Shown here one piece after another: positions 33,674 to 41,979 of a stretch of 64,000 nt of DNA. The notes below the pieces were generated by a model. It saw nothing but the letters and a program-made list of their open reading frames with translations. It had not been told where the DNA came from and ran no database searches. This DNA comes from Loktanella salsilacus. GTDB taxonomy: Bacteria > Pseudomonadota > Alphaproteobacteria > Rhodobacterales > Rhodobacteraceae. Location: the NCBI RefSeq assembly GCF_900114485.1, contig NZ_FOTF01000010.1, positions 62,001 to 126,000 of the forward strand, given 5' to 3'. How positions within the stretch are numbered: the stretch's first letter is position 1; each line of letters opens with the position of its first letter. Position numbers and translations under genes: made by a program.

Positions 33674-34689
33674 GCCTGCGTCCAGCGCCGCACGCGGCGG
33701 TCCATGACGCGCCGCCACAGCGGTGGGATCAGCGCCAGCGATGCCATTGCGGGCAGGGACCTTGGCAGGGTGGGGCTTGCCGTGTCGATATTCAGCGCCG
33801 GAAACGGGCGCGCGGGATGCGCATGGTGATCGGCATGGCGCGGCGCGTTCAGCATCAGCGCGGCGGAAAACCAATGCGGTGCGTTCCAGCTATGGCGGGC
33901 ACCGACCGGCTCTAGCTTGCCGTCGGGGCCAGTTTTGCGCATTAAACCATAATGTTGCACATAATCAGACAGCAGCAGTTGCACCTGCGCATAGGCGACC
34001 AGCGCCAGATATCCGGCGAACCCGCGCGCGCCGCCAAGGGCAATGGCCGCGATCAGCATCGCCGCGCCGCCGCCCAGATAGACAACATAAGGATGATGCC
34101 ACGTGCTGCGGCCGACACGGTCCAGCCGCGCCGTTTCGGCCTGCATCCCTGCGCGAAAGGCCCCGATCCAAGCGCGGGGGGCATAGGCCCAAAACCCTTC
34201 GCCAAGGCGCGCGGTCGCGGGGTCATCAGGCGTGGCGACAAGGCGGTGATGGATCAGCACATGCGCCGAGGTGTGGTGCCCGTAAAGCATTGAGATATAG
34301 ACCCATTGCCCCAGCCGGTGCAGTCCGCGCCCGCCCTTGTGAATCAGCTCGTGCGCGTTCGAATTGCTCACCTGTCCGAAATAAAGCCCCGCCGCTGCAA
34401 CCAGCCCGATCGTACTGGGCAGCCCAAGGGGACGCTGCCCGATGGTCCAGACGATCAACGCCAGCAGTGCCAGATGGCCAATGCCAAGCACGACGCATAG
34501 TGCGTCAGCGGCGGGAAATTCAGCAGCGGGATCAGCGGCTCGCGGCTGCGCGGTGACAACAAGCTGGTCCAGTAGATAGGTAAAAACCGTCATGTAAAGC
34601 AGCGCCGCCAGCACCCAGACCCCGCCCTGCAAGGCAGCGAGCGCCAGCAGGGGCAGCGGTAAAAGCGTGGCGAAGGCGAACAGGAACAT
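33670..34689 (-). CDS. AlkB/XylM-type membrane non-heme diiron monooxygenase (alkane 1-monooxygenase family)
   Basis: The 339-residue membrane protein has about six transmembrane segments and the three histidine boxes of the family: HELIH (113-117), HHTSAHVLIHH (138-148) and HADHH (285-289). A further histidine lies in SDYVQHYGL near 246, the AlkB/XylM diagnostic block. The diiron centre hydroxylates alkyl or fatty chains using O2 and rubredoxin or ferredoxin electrons. It is shorter than classical AlkB (about 400) and no rubredoxin gene is adjacent, so the natural substrate may be another lipid-like chain. The ATG at 34689 is chosen because it begins the first helix; 32 upstream codons are not hydrophobic. 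Confidence 0.88.
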   Translation of the reverse strand: MFLFAFATLLPLPLLALAALQGGVWVLAALLYMTVFTYLLDQLVVTAQPRAADPAAEFPAADALCVVLGIGHLALLALIVWTIGQRPLGLPSTIGLVAAAGLYFGQVSNSNAHELIHKGGRGLHRLGQWVYISMLYGHHTSAHVLIHHRLVATPDDPATARLGEGFWAYAPRAWIGAFRAGMQAETARLDRVGRSTWHHPYVVYLGGGAAMLIAAIALGGARGFAGYLALVAYAQVQLLLSDYVQHYGLMRKTGPDGKLEPVGARHSWNAPHWFSAALMLNAPRHADHHAHPARPFPALNIDTASPTLPRSLPAMASLALIPPLWRRVMDRRVRRWTQA

Positions 34690-34871
34690 GGGGAATCGGC
34701 AGGTCAGAGTTGGATTCGCCTTTGCTATACCATCATCCGCACGGCGTTTGGCGGCAAATGGCGCAGGCATGATCATTGGTCGCACCGCAGGTGTGGCGCA
34801 AGGTGTCGCTTTTCCATCGCCCCGCGCGCGCCACCCCCTTATGCTGACCGAACAAAAGGCGAGGGGCAGTC

Positions 34872-36557
34872 ATGGCGCTGGATCAAAAGGACGGGGTCTG
34901 GAAATCGGGCCGTGGTAAGGGACGGCGCACGCCAAAGGGGCGGCAGCTGGTTGACGCGGCATGGGCCGAGGTGCGCGCGCTGATCGGCGACGGGCCGCAC
35001 CCACGCGATATGCTGATCGAATATCTGCACCTTGTGCAGGATCGCTATGGCCACTTGTCCGCCGCCCACATGCGCGCCTTGGCCGAGGAAATGCGCCTGT
35101 CGCAGGCCGAAGTTTACGAAGTCGCAACCTTCTACGCCCACTTTGACGTGGTCAAAGAAGAGGAAACACCGCCCCCCGCCCTGACCATTCGCGTCTGCGA
35201 TTCGCTGTCTTGCGAACTTGCCGGTGCGCAGGCGCTGAAACAGGCGCTGACAGATGGGCTCGACCCCGCGCAGGTCCGCGTGCTGCGCGCACCTTGCATG
35301 GGCCGCTGCGATACTGCGCCGGCCGTGCATCTGGGGCACTACTCGATCGATCACGCCACGCTGGATAAGGTGAAAACCGCCATCGCTGCGGGCCACATTC
35401 ATGCAGATATGCCCGAATACCAAGGCTTTGATGCCTACCGCGCCGATGGCGGCTATATCAAACTGGCAGAGCTGCGCGATCACGGCGATTGGGACGCGGT
35501 GCAGGACAGCATCGCATCATCCGGCCTGCGCGGTCTTGGCGGCGCAGGTTTCCCATCAGGCAAAAAGTGGAGCTTTGTGCGATCCGAAGAGGCCCCCCGC
35601 CTGATGGCCGTCAACGGGGACGAGGGCGAACCGGGCACGTTTAAAGACCGCAAATACCTCGAAGACGCGCCGCATGTGTTTCTAGAAGGGATGCTGATCG
35701 CCGCCGCCGCCGTCGATGCGGCGCGGATCTATATCTATATGCGCGACGAATACCCCGCCGCGATCCAGATCTTGCGCCAGGAAATTGCCGCGCTGGAAGC
35801 CGCCGGCATCATCGCTGCAGGCTACGTCGTGCTGCGGCGCGGCGCGGGCGCCTATATCTGCGGCGAAGAGTCCGCGATGATCGAAAGCATTGAGGGCAAG
35901 CGCGGCATCCCGCGCCACCGCCCGCCTTATGTCGCGCAAACCGGTGTCTTTGGCCGCCCGACGCTGGTGCATAACGTGGAAACGCTGGTCTGGGTCGCGC
36001 GCATCTGCCGCGAGGGGCCGCAGATTCTGTCGGATGTGGTGAAAAATGGACGCAAGGGTCTGCGCAACTATTCGGTCTCTGGCCGGGTGGCACAGCCGGG
36101 CGTTTATCTGCTGCCGGCCGGATCAACGATTTTGGATGTGATTGATGCGGCGGGCGGCATGGCCCCCGGCCACACCTTCAAGGCCTACCAGCCGGGCGGG
36201 CCGTCCTCTGGCCTGCTGCCCGCCAGCATCAATGACGTGCCGCTCGATTTCGACACACTCGCCGACTACGGCACCTTCATCGGCTCTGCCGCGGTGGTTG
36301 TGCTGGGACATACGGACAGCGCGCGCGGCGCAGCGCTGAATATGCTGGACTTTTTCGCCAGCGAATCCTGCGGTCAGTGCACCCCGTGCCGGGTGGGCTG
36401 CGAAAAGGCGGTCGGCCTGATGGCCGCGCCTAAATGGGACGCCGATCTGCTGACCGACCTGTGCCAAGTCATGACGGACGCCAGTATCTGCGGCCTTGGC
36501 CAAGCTGCGCCGAACCCGATAAAATCGGTGCTAAATCACTTTAAGGACGAGGTGTAA
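34872..36557 (+). CDS. NuoE-NuoF fusion, NADH-dehydrogenase (diaphorase) subunit of a soluble NAD-linked oxidoreductase
   Basis: The 561-residue fusion has a thioredoxin-like 2Fe-2S NuoE domain (about 15-165; cysteines in CDSLSCEL and APCMGRCDTAP). A NuoF domain follows (about 195-560) with GLGGAGFPSGKKW (FMN/NADH site), NGDEGEPGTFKDR, CGEESAMIESIEG, an SLBB region and the 4Fe-4S motif SCGQCTPCRVGC. Such fusions are the diaphorase part of NAD-dependent formate dehydrogenases in Rhodobacterales and related enzymes. The molybdenum catalytic subunit normally follows; here the next gene is a convergent lytic transglycosylase only 9 bp away. Confidence 0.9.
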   Translation: MALDQKDGVWKSGRGKGRRTPKGRQLVDAAWAEVRALIGDGPHPRDMLIEYLHLVQDRYGHLSAAHMRALAEEMRLSQAEVYEVATFYAHFDVVKEEETPPPALTIRVCDSLSCELAGAQALKQALTDGLDPAQVRVLRAPCMGRCDTAPAVHLGHYSIDHATLDKVKTAIAAGHIHADMPEYQGFDAYRADGGYIKLAELRDHGDWDAVQDSIASSGLRGLGGAGFPSGKKWSFVRSEEAPRLMAVNGDEGEPGTFKDRKYLEDAPHVFLEGMLIAAAAVDAARIYIYMRDEYPAAIQILRQEIAALEAAGIIAAGYVVLRRGAGAYICGEESAMIESIEGKRGIPRHRPPYVAQTGVFGRPTLVHNVETLVWVARICREGPQILSDVVKNGRKGLRNYSVSGRVAQPGVYLLPAGSTILDVIDAAGGMAPGHTFKAYQPGGPSSGLLPASINDVPLDFDTLADYGTFIGSAAVVVLGHTDSARGAALNMLDFFASESCGQCTPCRVGCEKAVGLMAAPKWDADLLTDLCQVMTDASICGLGQAAPNPIKSVLNHFKDEV

Positions 36558-36566
36558 GGCGCTGAC

Positions 36567-37448
36567 TTAGTTGCGATAAACGGCGCAGGTGCAGCCCTGA
36601 CGCCGGATGTCGTTACACAGCTTGTTCGCCTCGCGAGAGGACTGCGCACCAACGCGGGCCATGTAATAGCCTTGCCGCCCCGACACCCGATTGCGGGTGA
36701 AAATCAGATCGACGGGCTTGCCCGACAGCGTCCCGCGGCACGCCTGCGCCCGCCGATCAAAGGCAGCGCGGGCTTGGCTTTCCGATTTACCAAAGGCCAA
36801 CTGCACACCCCACGGCGCATACGAAGGCGCGGGTGGTTTGAACTGCGTATAGGTCCGGTTGCGCGCCATATCGTGACAGGCGGCGCGAAACGGCATGTCA
36901 CCCTGCAAGCGGAAATCAGGTACCTCTGGCGGGGCGTCGCGCCAAGTTTCTGCCGTCAGCCCGGTGATGATCTGGACGTAATCGACGGTTTCCCGGGCCA
37001 ATCCACCGCTTTTTGCAATCAACCCCGTGGCGCGGGACTCTCCACCATTATAGGCGACAGCCGCCAGCCCCGGATTGCCAAAGCGGTCGATCAGATCGCC
37101 TAGATACTGCGCTGAAAATTCAAGCGCTTCGGCCGGGTTATAAGGGTCGCGCAGACCCCGCATTTCAGCGGTGCTGTCGATAAACTGGGCAATGCCGCGC
37201 GCCCGCGCAGGCGATAACGCGTTGGGATCAAAGCGGCTTTCCTGCCAGATCAGCCGCGCGAAAAACGCGGGGTCCATGGCGTTTTCCTGCGCAAAGGCGT
37301 CGATGGCCTGACAGGTGTCGGCCACGAAATGCGCGGGGCGAATGCACTGCACTGCGCCAAACTGCCCGGTGCTACACAGCGTGCCGCCTTCGGCGCGGGC
37401 AAGGCCCGGCAAGAACAGCAAAAGGACAAGGCTTATCAGGCGCAACAT
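36567..37448 (-). CDS. Lytic transglycosylase with C-terminal SPOR-like domain
   Basis: The 293-residue exported protein has a signal peptide (LRLISLVLLLFLPGLARA). Its SLT domain carries the catalytic glutamate in LIWQESRFDP (near residue 69), then RARGIAQFI and VAYNGGESRATG. The C-terminal third (VQLAFGKSESQARAAFDRRA to the end) looks like a SPOR fold binding denuded glycan. It cleaves peptidoglycan non-hydrolytically to anhydromuropeptides. Several cysteines near the C-terminus (CNDIRRQGCTC) may form disulphides. Confidence 0.9.
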   Translation of the reverse strand: MLRLISLVLLLFLPGLARAEGGTLCSTGQFGAVQCIRPAHFVADTCQAIDAFAQENAMDPAFFARLIWQESRFDPNALSPARARGIAQFIDSTAEMRGLRDPYNPAEALEFSAQYLGDLIDRFGNPGLAAVAYNGGESRATGLIAKSGGLARETVDYVQIITGLTAETWRDAPPEVPDFRLQGDMPFRAACHDMARNRTYTQFKPPAPSYAPWGVQLAFGKSESQARAAFDRRAQACRGTLSGKPVDLIFTRNRVSGRQGYYMARVGAQSSREANKLCNDIRRQGCTCAVYRN

Positions 37449-37562
37449 GGCACCAGCTTAGACGCGGGCAGTGCCGTGCCGTCAACTGGCAGGGCGCGCA
37501 CTCTTTCCTTTGCCCCGGCTTGGCACTAGCTAAAGCCAACACTTATCCGCGAGGCAGCGCTC

Positions 37563-38696
37563 ATGGCATTTTTCAAGAAGCTGAAGGACCGCATGTTCCG
37601 GTCGTCGGACAAGCTGGACGAAGGCTTGGACGCGATTGTCAGTGCAGGGGGCACCGGACCTGAACCGACTGCGCCCCAACCTGTCGCCCCTGAACCTGTC
37701 GCCCCCCAACCGGTCGCGCCCGAACCTGCCGCGCCGCCGCCTGTTCCGCAACCGCCCGCGCCGACCCCAACCCCAACCCCAGAACCTGCACCCACGCCGC
37801 CCGCCGCCAAACCCGCAGGCATCCTTGGCCGCATGTTCGGCACCGAGCAAAAAGAGGTTGTGCGCCGCACACTTGACGACGCCATGGTCGAACAGCTCGA
37901 AGAGTTGCTGATCGCCGCCGATATGGGCGTGGATACTGCCCTGCGCGTGACCGCTAATATGGCCGAAGGCCGCATGGGTCGCCGCCTGTCCGTGGACGAA
38001 ATTAAACAACTGCTGGCCGACGAAGTCACCCGCATCATGGAACCCGTCGCCCGGCCCATGCCGCTTTATAACCAAAAACCGCAGGTCGTGCTGGTCGTGG
38101 GCGTGAACGGCTCTGGCAAGACCACGACCATCGGCAAGCTGGCCAGTCAGTTTAAGGCAGCGGGCAAATCCGTTGTCATCGCTGCTGGTGACACCTTTCG
38201 CGCGGCGGCTGTTGAACAGTTGCAGGTCTGGGGCGACCGCGCTGGCGTGCCCGTTCTGACTGCACCCGAAGGGTCTGACCCTGCCTCGCTCGCCTTTGAC
38301 GCCATGACCAAGGCGCAGGCGGACGGAGCTGATCTGCTGATGATCGACACCGCTGGCCGCTTGCAAAACCGCGCCGATCTGATGGAGGAGCTGTCCAAAA
38401 TCGTTCGCGTGATCCGCAAGAAAGACCCTGACGCGCCGCACAACACTTTGCTGGTGCTTGATGCCACGACGGGTCAAAATGCCCTGCAACAGGTCAAAGT
38501 GTTTCAGGAACTCGCCGACGTCTCTGGCCTTGTGATGACCAAACTGGACGGCACCGCCAAAGGCGGCGTGCTGGTCGCGCTGGCGGACAAGTTCGGCCTG
38601 CCGATCCACGCCATCGGCGTCGGAGAGCAGATCGACGACCTTGCCCCCTTCGATCCCGAGGATTTCGCCCGCGCTTTGGTCGGGCTCGACGCATGA
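37563..38696 (+). CDS. ftsY: Signal recognition particle receptor FtsY
   Basis: The 377-residue SRP-type GTPase has Walker [16 protein letters not shown] (near 179), [16 protein letters not shown] (near 261), [10 protein letters not shown] and the C-terminal [20 protein letters not shown]. It docks SRP-ribosome complexes at the inner membrane. The N-terminal segment holds a basic amphipathic start ([14 protein letters not shown]) and a Pro/Ala-rich linker with imperfect repeats of [10 protein letters not shown] (about residues 35-80) instead of the acidic A domain of E. coli. The ATG has GAGG nine bases upstream. Confidence 0.96.
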   Translation: MAFFKKLKDRMFRSSDKLDEGLDAIVSAGGTGPEPTAPQPVAPEPVAPQPVAPEPAAPPPVPQPPAPTPTPTPEPAPTPPAAKPAGILGRMFGTEQKEVVRRTLDDAMVEQLEELLIAADMGVDTALRVTANMAEGRMGRRLSVDEIKQLLADEVTRIMEPVARPMPLYNQKPQVVLVVGVNGSGKTTTIGKLASQFKAAGKSVVIAAGDTFRAAAVEQLQVWGDRAGVPVLTAPEGSDPASLAFDAMTKAQADGADLLMIDTAGRLQNRADLMEELSKIVRVIRKKDPDAPHNTLLVLDATTGQNALQQVKVFQELADVSGLVMTKLDGTAKGGVLVALADKFGLPIHAIGVGEQIDDLAPFDPEDFARALVGLDA

Positions 38697-38701
38697 TCCC
38701 T

Positions 38702-38760
38702 TCATCTGGCCCGGAAAACTCCGGGGGGCGGCGACAGCCGGGGGGCTGGCCCCCCTGCGC
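38702..38760 (-). repeat. Dispersed intergenic repeat, copy D, with GC-rich flank
   Basis: Read on the minus strand, 38702-38721 is GAGTTTTCCGGGCCAGATGA, 15/20 identical to the copy at 63072. It is followed on the plus strand by a G-run and a hairpin-forming stretch (GGGGGGCTGGCCCCCC) up to 38757. It fills the gap between ftsY and the DMT transporter gene and may end the ftsY transcript. Confidence 0.55.
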
Positions 38761-38769
38761 GGTGCGGTA

Positions 38770-39672
38770 ATGGGCGACTGGCTCGTGCAAATCGCCGGCA
38801 CGCCAGAGGGCGCGCGGCTTGCGACACTCCTCGCGCTGATGTCCGCTGTCGCGCACGCCGCATTTGGCGCGCTGCAAAAAGGGCGGCATGATCCGTGGCT
38901 GTCGCGCGGCGCGATTGACGGCTGGCTGGTGGTCATTTCGGCCCCCGTCGCGCTGTTTATCGTGCCTTGGCCGACGGGGCAGGTGGCGTTCCTGCTCGCG
39001 GGCGCATTGGTGATCCATTTCGCTTACAAAGTCACAATGGCGCTATCGTATGAACGCGCGGCCTATACGGTTGTCTATCCAGTCGTGCGCGGAACGGGGC
39101 CGCTGGTCACGGTATTGGCCGCGAGCGTGATTTTCCACGAACATTTTACGCTGGTGCAATGGCTCGGCGTCATGTGCCTGTCGGGCGGTATTCTGATGCT
39201 GGCTTTCGTCAACCTGCGCGAAAATAAGCTGGACTTGCGGGCCATGCAAATCGGCCTGCTTTGGGCATTGGCGGCAGGTATTATCGTTGCGATTTATACC
39301 ACCTACGATGCCTACGGCATCCGGCAAGCTGCTGATCCGTTTACGTTTTTAGCGTGGTTCTTCTTTATCACCGCACTTGATTTCCCCATACTTGCCACGA
39401 TCCGCTATCGCCGCATGGCCAACCCGCCCGCCCTTGGGCCGCTGATGCTGCGCGGCTTTTTCGGGTCTTTCATCGCGTGGCTGTCCTTTGGCGGCGTCAT
39501 GCTCGCCACTCGCCTTGATAAAGTCGGAGAGGCCGCCGTGCTGCGCGAAACATCTACCGTGTTTGCGGCGCTGATCGGCTATTTCATTCTGGGCGAGACG
39601 GTGGGTAAACGCCGCGCCGCGCTGATGGCGCTGGTTGCCTTGGGCGCGGTAATCGTGGAAATGGGCGGCTAG
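38770..39672 (+). CDS. EamA/DMT family transporter
   Basis: The 300-residue protein has about ten transmembrane helices arranged as two EamA repeats. Typical ends of the repeats are YTVVYPVVRGTGPLVTVLAA with LVQWLGVMCLSGGILMLA, and VLRETSTVFAALIGYFILGE with ALMALVALGAVIVEMG. It exports or imports a small metabolite of unknown identity. The ATG at 38770 is chosen; upstream in-frame sequence encodes a non-hydrophobic, repeat-derived segment. The yciB gene follows after 12 bp. Confidence 0.88.
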   Translation: MGDWLVQIAGTPEGARLATLLALMSAVAHAAFGALQKGRHDPWLSRGAIDGWLVVISAPVALFIVPWPTGQVAFLLAGALVIHFAYKVTMALSYERAAYTVVYPVVRGTGPLVTVLAASVIFHEHFTLVQWLGVMCLSGGILMLAFVNLRENKLDLRAMQIGLLWALAAGIIVAIYTTYDAYGIRQAADPFTFLAWFFFITALDFPILATIRYRRMANPPALGPLMLRGFFGSFIAWLSFGGVMLATRLDKVGEAAVLRETSTVFAALIGYFILGETVGKRRAALMALVALGAVIVEMGG

Positions 39673-39684
39673 AGGGAGACCAAC

Positions 39685-40296
39685 ATGGCCACGCAACCGA
39701 TCAATCCGTTTCTGAAACAGGTGCTGGAACTTGGCCCGACGGTCATGTTCTTTATCGTCTACACCCGGATCAAGGACGACGTTTTTACTATCGGCGGGAC
39801 GGAATATTCCGGCTTTATCCTATCCACGCTGATCTTTATCCCGATTCTGTTGGCCGCAATGGGTCTGCTGTGGGCGCTGACCAAAGAACTAAGCCGCATG
39901 CAGATTTTCACCGCGTTTATGGTGATTTTCTTTGGCGGGCTGACGGCTTATTTCAATGACGAGCGGTTTTTCAAAATGAAAACCTCTATCGTGTATGCCG
40001 TCATCGCGGCCGTGTTGGGCATTGGCCTGCTGCGCGGCAAATCCTATATGGAATGGGCGATGGGTGCGGCCTTGCCGATGGAACATAAGGGCTGGATGAT
40101 CCTGACCCTGCGCGTTGCGCTGTTCTGTGTCGCCTTGGCGCTGTTCAACGAATGGCTGTGGCGCACGCAATCGACAGACCTGTGGGTCAAGATTGAAACC
40201 TTTGCCTTTCCAGTGATCAGCATGATCTTTCTTGGTTGGCAGTTCTATGCAGTGCGCGACTATATGATCGAAGAAGACGCCGGGCCTAAAGCCTAA
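39685..40296 (+). CDS. yciB: Inner-membrane septation protein YciB (IspZ)
   Basis: The 203-residue protein has five or six transmembrane helices and the family blocks FLKQVLELGPTVMFFIVYTR, GGLTAYFNDERFFKMKTSIV, and RVALFCVALALFNEWLWRTQ with WVKIETFAFPV. YciB proteins influence cell envelope integrity and septation; the molecular role is unknown. It is downstream of the DMT transporter with an AGGGAGA ribosome binding site and converges on the PilZ gene. Confidence 0.94.
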   Translation: MATQPINPFLKQVLELGPTVMFFIVYTRIKDDVFTIGGTEYSGFILSTLIFIPILLAAMGLLWALTKELSRMQIFTAFMVIFFGGLTAYFNDERFFKMKTSIVYAVIAAVLGIGLLRGKSYMEWAMGAALPMEHKGWMILTLRVALFCVALALFNEWLWRTQSTDLWVKIETFAFPVISMIFLGWQFYAVRDYMIEEDAGPKA

Positions 40297-40308
40297 CCGC
40301 CCTTTATC

Positions 40309-40638
40309 TTATCGCATTTCGCGCAGCGCCATAGAGTTGAAGCGCGCTGCAGGACTGCTGCGCACGCCTTGGCGCAGCAGATCCACAAGCGCGGGGCGCG
40401 CAGGCATTGTAAAGGCGACCCCGATACGGTGCGCGGTGACCCAGCGCACGGTGCCGGTGACCTTTTCGGACATCACCTCTAGCGCGACACGTTCGCCGCT
40501 TACGACATTTTCCACACCTTCCAGACGCGCGCCGCCCTGATTGACGTCAATCAAGGTGGCCCGTTGTCGGTCGCGCGGCGTTGTCACCGTCAGGACAAAG
40601 GCCGTCGGATAGCGGTGTTTGCGGAATTTCTGGTTCAT
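40309..40638 (-). CDS. PilZ domain protein
   Basis: The 109-residue protein is a stand-alone PilZ-like domain: basic start KFRKHRYPT, then TLIDVNQGGARLEGVE (the D/N-x-S-x-x-G-like motif), and GTVRWVTAHRIGVAFTMP. PilZ domains bind cyclic-di-GMP through an RxxxR motif; here the N-terminal RKHRYP may serve, although spacing differs slightly from consensus, so binding should not be assumed. The ATG at 40638 has AGGGGAA upstream; a TTG two codons earlier is the alternative. Confidence 0.85.
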   Translation of the reverse strand: MNQKFRKHRYPTAFVLTVTTPRDRQRATLIDVNQGGARLEGVENVVSGERVALEVMSEKVTGTVRWVTAHRIGVAFTMPARPALVDLLRQGVRSSPAARFNSMALREMR

Positions 40639-40693
40639 GTTCAATTCCCCTACGATAGCAAACCAGTGCTAGCGCAGGGATATGAACATTCGG

Positions 40694-41401
40694 TTAGGAC
40701 GGTTTAGAGAACAGCTGATCCTGCGCGCCGCGATCCTTGGCAAAATCCCCGCGCAGTTCTGCATGCAGGGCGCGGCCGCGCAGCACGGCGGGGCGGGTGC
40801 CGACTTGGTCCAGCCAGCGCGCAAGGTGGGGTTTGTCGTCCAGCGTCTGCTGTTGGCCTTCCCAGAGGGACGCCCAGCCCCAGCAGGCCATATCGGCGAT
40901 GGAATAATCGCTGCCCGCGATATACTCGTGTCGCGCCAACTGCTTGTCCATCACGCCGTACAGGCGCGCGACCTCGGTGCGGTAGCGGTTCTTGGCGTAG
41001 GGCAGATCGTTGGGCGGATCCATTGCGGGGGCATATTTCAGGAAATGATGCGCTTGGCCCGCCATGGGGCCAAGCCCGCCCATCTGCCACATCAGCCACT
41101 GATCGACGGCAATCCGGTCCCGCTCTGTCGCGCCGCCAAATTTACCGGTTTTGCGCGCCAGGTATTGCAAGATCGCCCCGGATTCAAAGATCGAGATCGG
41201 CGCACCATCCGGCCCGTCTGGGTCGGTGATCGCAGGCATGCGGTTGTTGGGGGAAATCGCCAGAAAATCCGGCTTGAACTGGTCACCTTTGCCGATGTTC
41301 ACCAGATGCGTGGTATAGGGTAGGCCGAACTCTTCCAGCGCGATGGACACCTTCCAACCATTTGGAGTGGGCCAGAAATACAGATCAATCGGGGCGGACA
41401 T
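40694..41401 (-). CDS. Glutathione S-transferase family protein (YghU/Ure2p-like)
   Basis: The 235-residue protein has an N-terminal thioredoxin-like domain (DLYFWPTPNGWKVSIALEEF, then NRMPAITDPD and SIFESGAILQYLARK, the glutathione gamma-glutamyl site) and an all-alpha C-terminal domain with YSIADMACWGW. It lacks a clear catalytic Tyr or Ser start, and TPN at residues 12-14 resembles YghU-type disulphide-bond oxidoreductases. The ATG at 41401 begins the fold; an in-frame extension of 34 codons is unsupported. Confidence 0.9.
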   Translation of the reverse strand: MSAPIDLYFWPTPNGWKVSIALEEFGLPYTTHLVNIGKGDQFKPDFLAISPNNRMPAITDPDGPDGAPISIFESGAILQYLARKTGKFGGATERDRIAVDQWLMWQMGGLGPMAGQAHHFLKYAPAMDPPNDLPYAKNRYRTEVARLYGVMDKQLARHEYIAGSDYSIADMACWGWASLWEGQQQTLDDKPHLARWLDQVGTRPAVLRGRALHAELRGDFAKDRGAQDQLFSKPS

Positions 41402-41430
41402 AGCAGGCCTTTCGCAGCAGGCGGCCAGAT

Positions 41431-41754
41431 TTAGCCGCGTCTGCGATGGTAGTTCCTCAGCGCCGTTGCGCAATGGCAGACTTCGGCCCGCATGATCTGG
41501 CAATATAGGTCAATGCCGCCCCGCACGATCCGCCAGATCGCGCAGCCTTTGCCGCCACGGTCACAGGCCAGCGCGGTGCGGGCGGAAAAGGTCATGTCGG
41601 CGGGGCCAAAGGTGGCCCGGTTAAGCACCAGCGACATGCGAAACAGCGTGATTTCGGTGATTTCGTCGTCCAGCACGTCGGGTGGCAAGGCAAAGGCGTC
41701 TTGCAAACGCGTGCGAAATGGACGGCGGCGGTCTTCGGTTGTCTGGTAGGTCAT
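41431..41754 (-). CDS. Conserved-looking small protein of unknown function
   Basis: The 107-residue protein has no signal peptide and no domain I recognise. The N-terminal half is acidic (DVLDDEITEITLF); the C-terminal half has five cysteines (LACDRGGKGCAIWRI, DLYCQIM, EVCHCATALR) and a basic end. The cysteine spacing could bind a metal, but no standard motif fits. It lies 29 bp before the GST gene on the same strand and is divergent from metZ. The ATG at 41754 is the first plausible start. Confidence 0.7.
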   Translation of the reverse strand: MTYQTTEDRRRPFRTRLQDAFALPPDVLDDEITEITLFRMSLVLNRATFGPADMTFSARTALACDRGGKGCAIWRIVRGGIDLYCQIMRAEVCHCATALRNYHRRRG

Positions 41755-41831
41755 GGGCAAACCCGCGCTACATCTTGTGTGCCGTTGTCGTAGCCCGATT
41801 TCGTAACCAGCCCGTGACACCTGCGCCCGCC

Positions 41832-41860
41832 TTGACGCAGTTTTGCGCGCCGCCTATAGC
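41832..41860 (+). promoter_or_regulatory. Sigma-70-type promoter of metZ
   Basis: TTGACG (41832-41837) and TATAGC (41855-41860) are separated by exactly 17 bp. The expected start of transcription near 41867 coincides with the first base-paired residue of the riboswitch, which strengthens both calls. Confidence 0.75.
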
Positions 41861-41865
41861 GGACC

Positions 41866-41918
41866 CGTGGTGATTTGATGCCAGATTGCGGGCCACGTTA
41901 AACAATTCGCTAAAAGGG
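41866..41918 (+). promoter_or_regulatory. SAM-II (SAM-alpha) riboswitch
   Basis: CGTGG (41866-41870) pairs with CCACG (41893-41897) around the conserved loop start TGATTTG. The 3' part ends in the signature GCTAAAAGGG (41909-41918). Arrangement, loop and tail match the compact pseudoknotted SAM-II class of alphaproteobacteria, which represses methionine genes when S-adenosylmethionine binds. It stands between a well-spaced promoter and a terminator before metZ, exactly the gene it would be expected to control. Confidence 0.88.
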
Positions 41919-41929
41919 TAAGGGGTTTG

Positions 41930-41962
41930 CCCCGATACCTGTCGGTGTCGGGGTTTTTCTTT
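41930..41962 (+). terminator. Intrinsic terminator/attenuator between SAM-II riboswitch and metZ
   Basis: CCCCGATACC and GGTGTCGGGG form a 10-bp stem (one G-U) with a TGTC loop, followed by TTTTTCTTT. The 5' arm can also pair as GGGGTTTGCCCC (41922-41933), a competing hairpin. This suggests SAM-dependent premature termination rather than only translational control. Confidence 0.82.
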
Positions 41963-41979
41963 GCCGGAAAGGGCACGCC

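Noticed and set aside
37670-37800. Possible CRISPR-like or tandem DNA repeat
   Set aside because: The repeats are the coding sequence of the Pro/Ala linker of FtsY, in frame and imperfect.
37530-38936. 468-codon open frame on the minus strand
   Set aside because: Antisense to ftsY; composition is that of a shadow frame.
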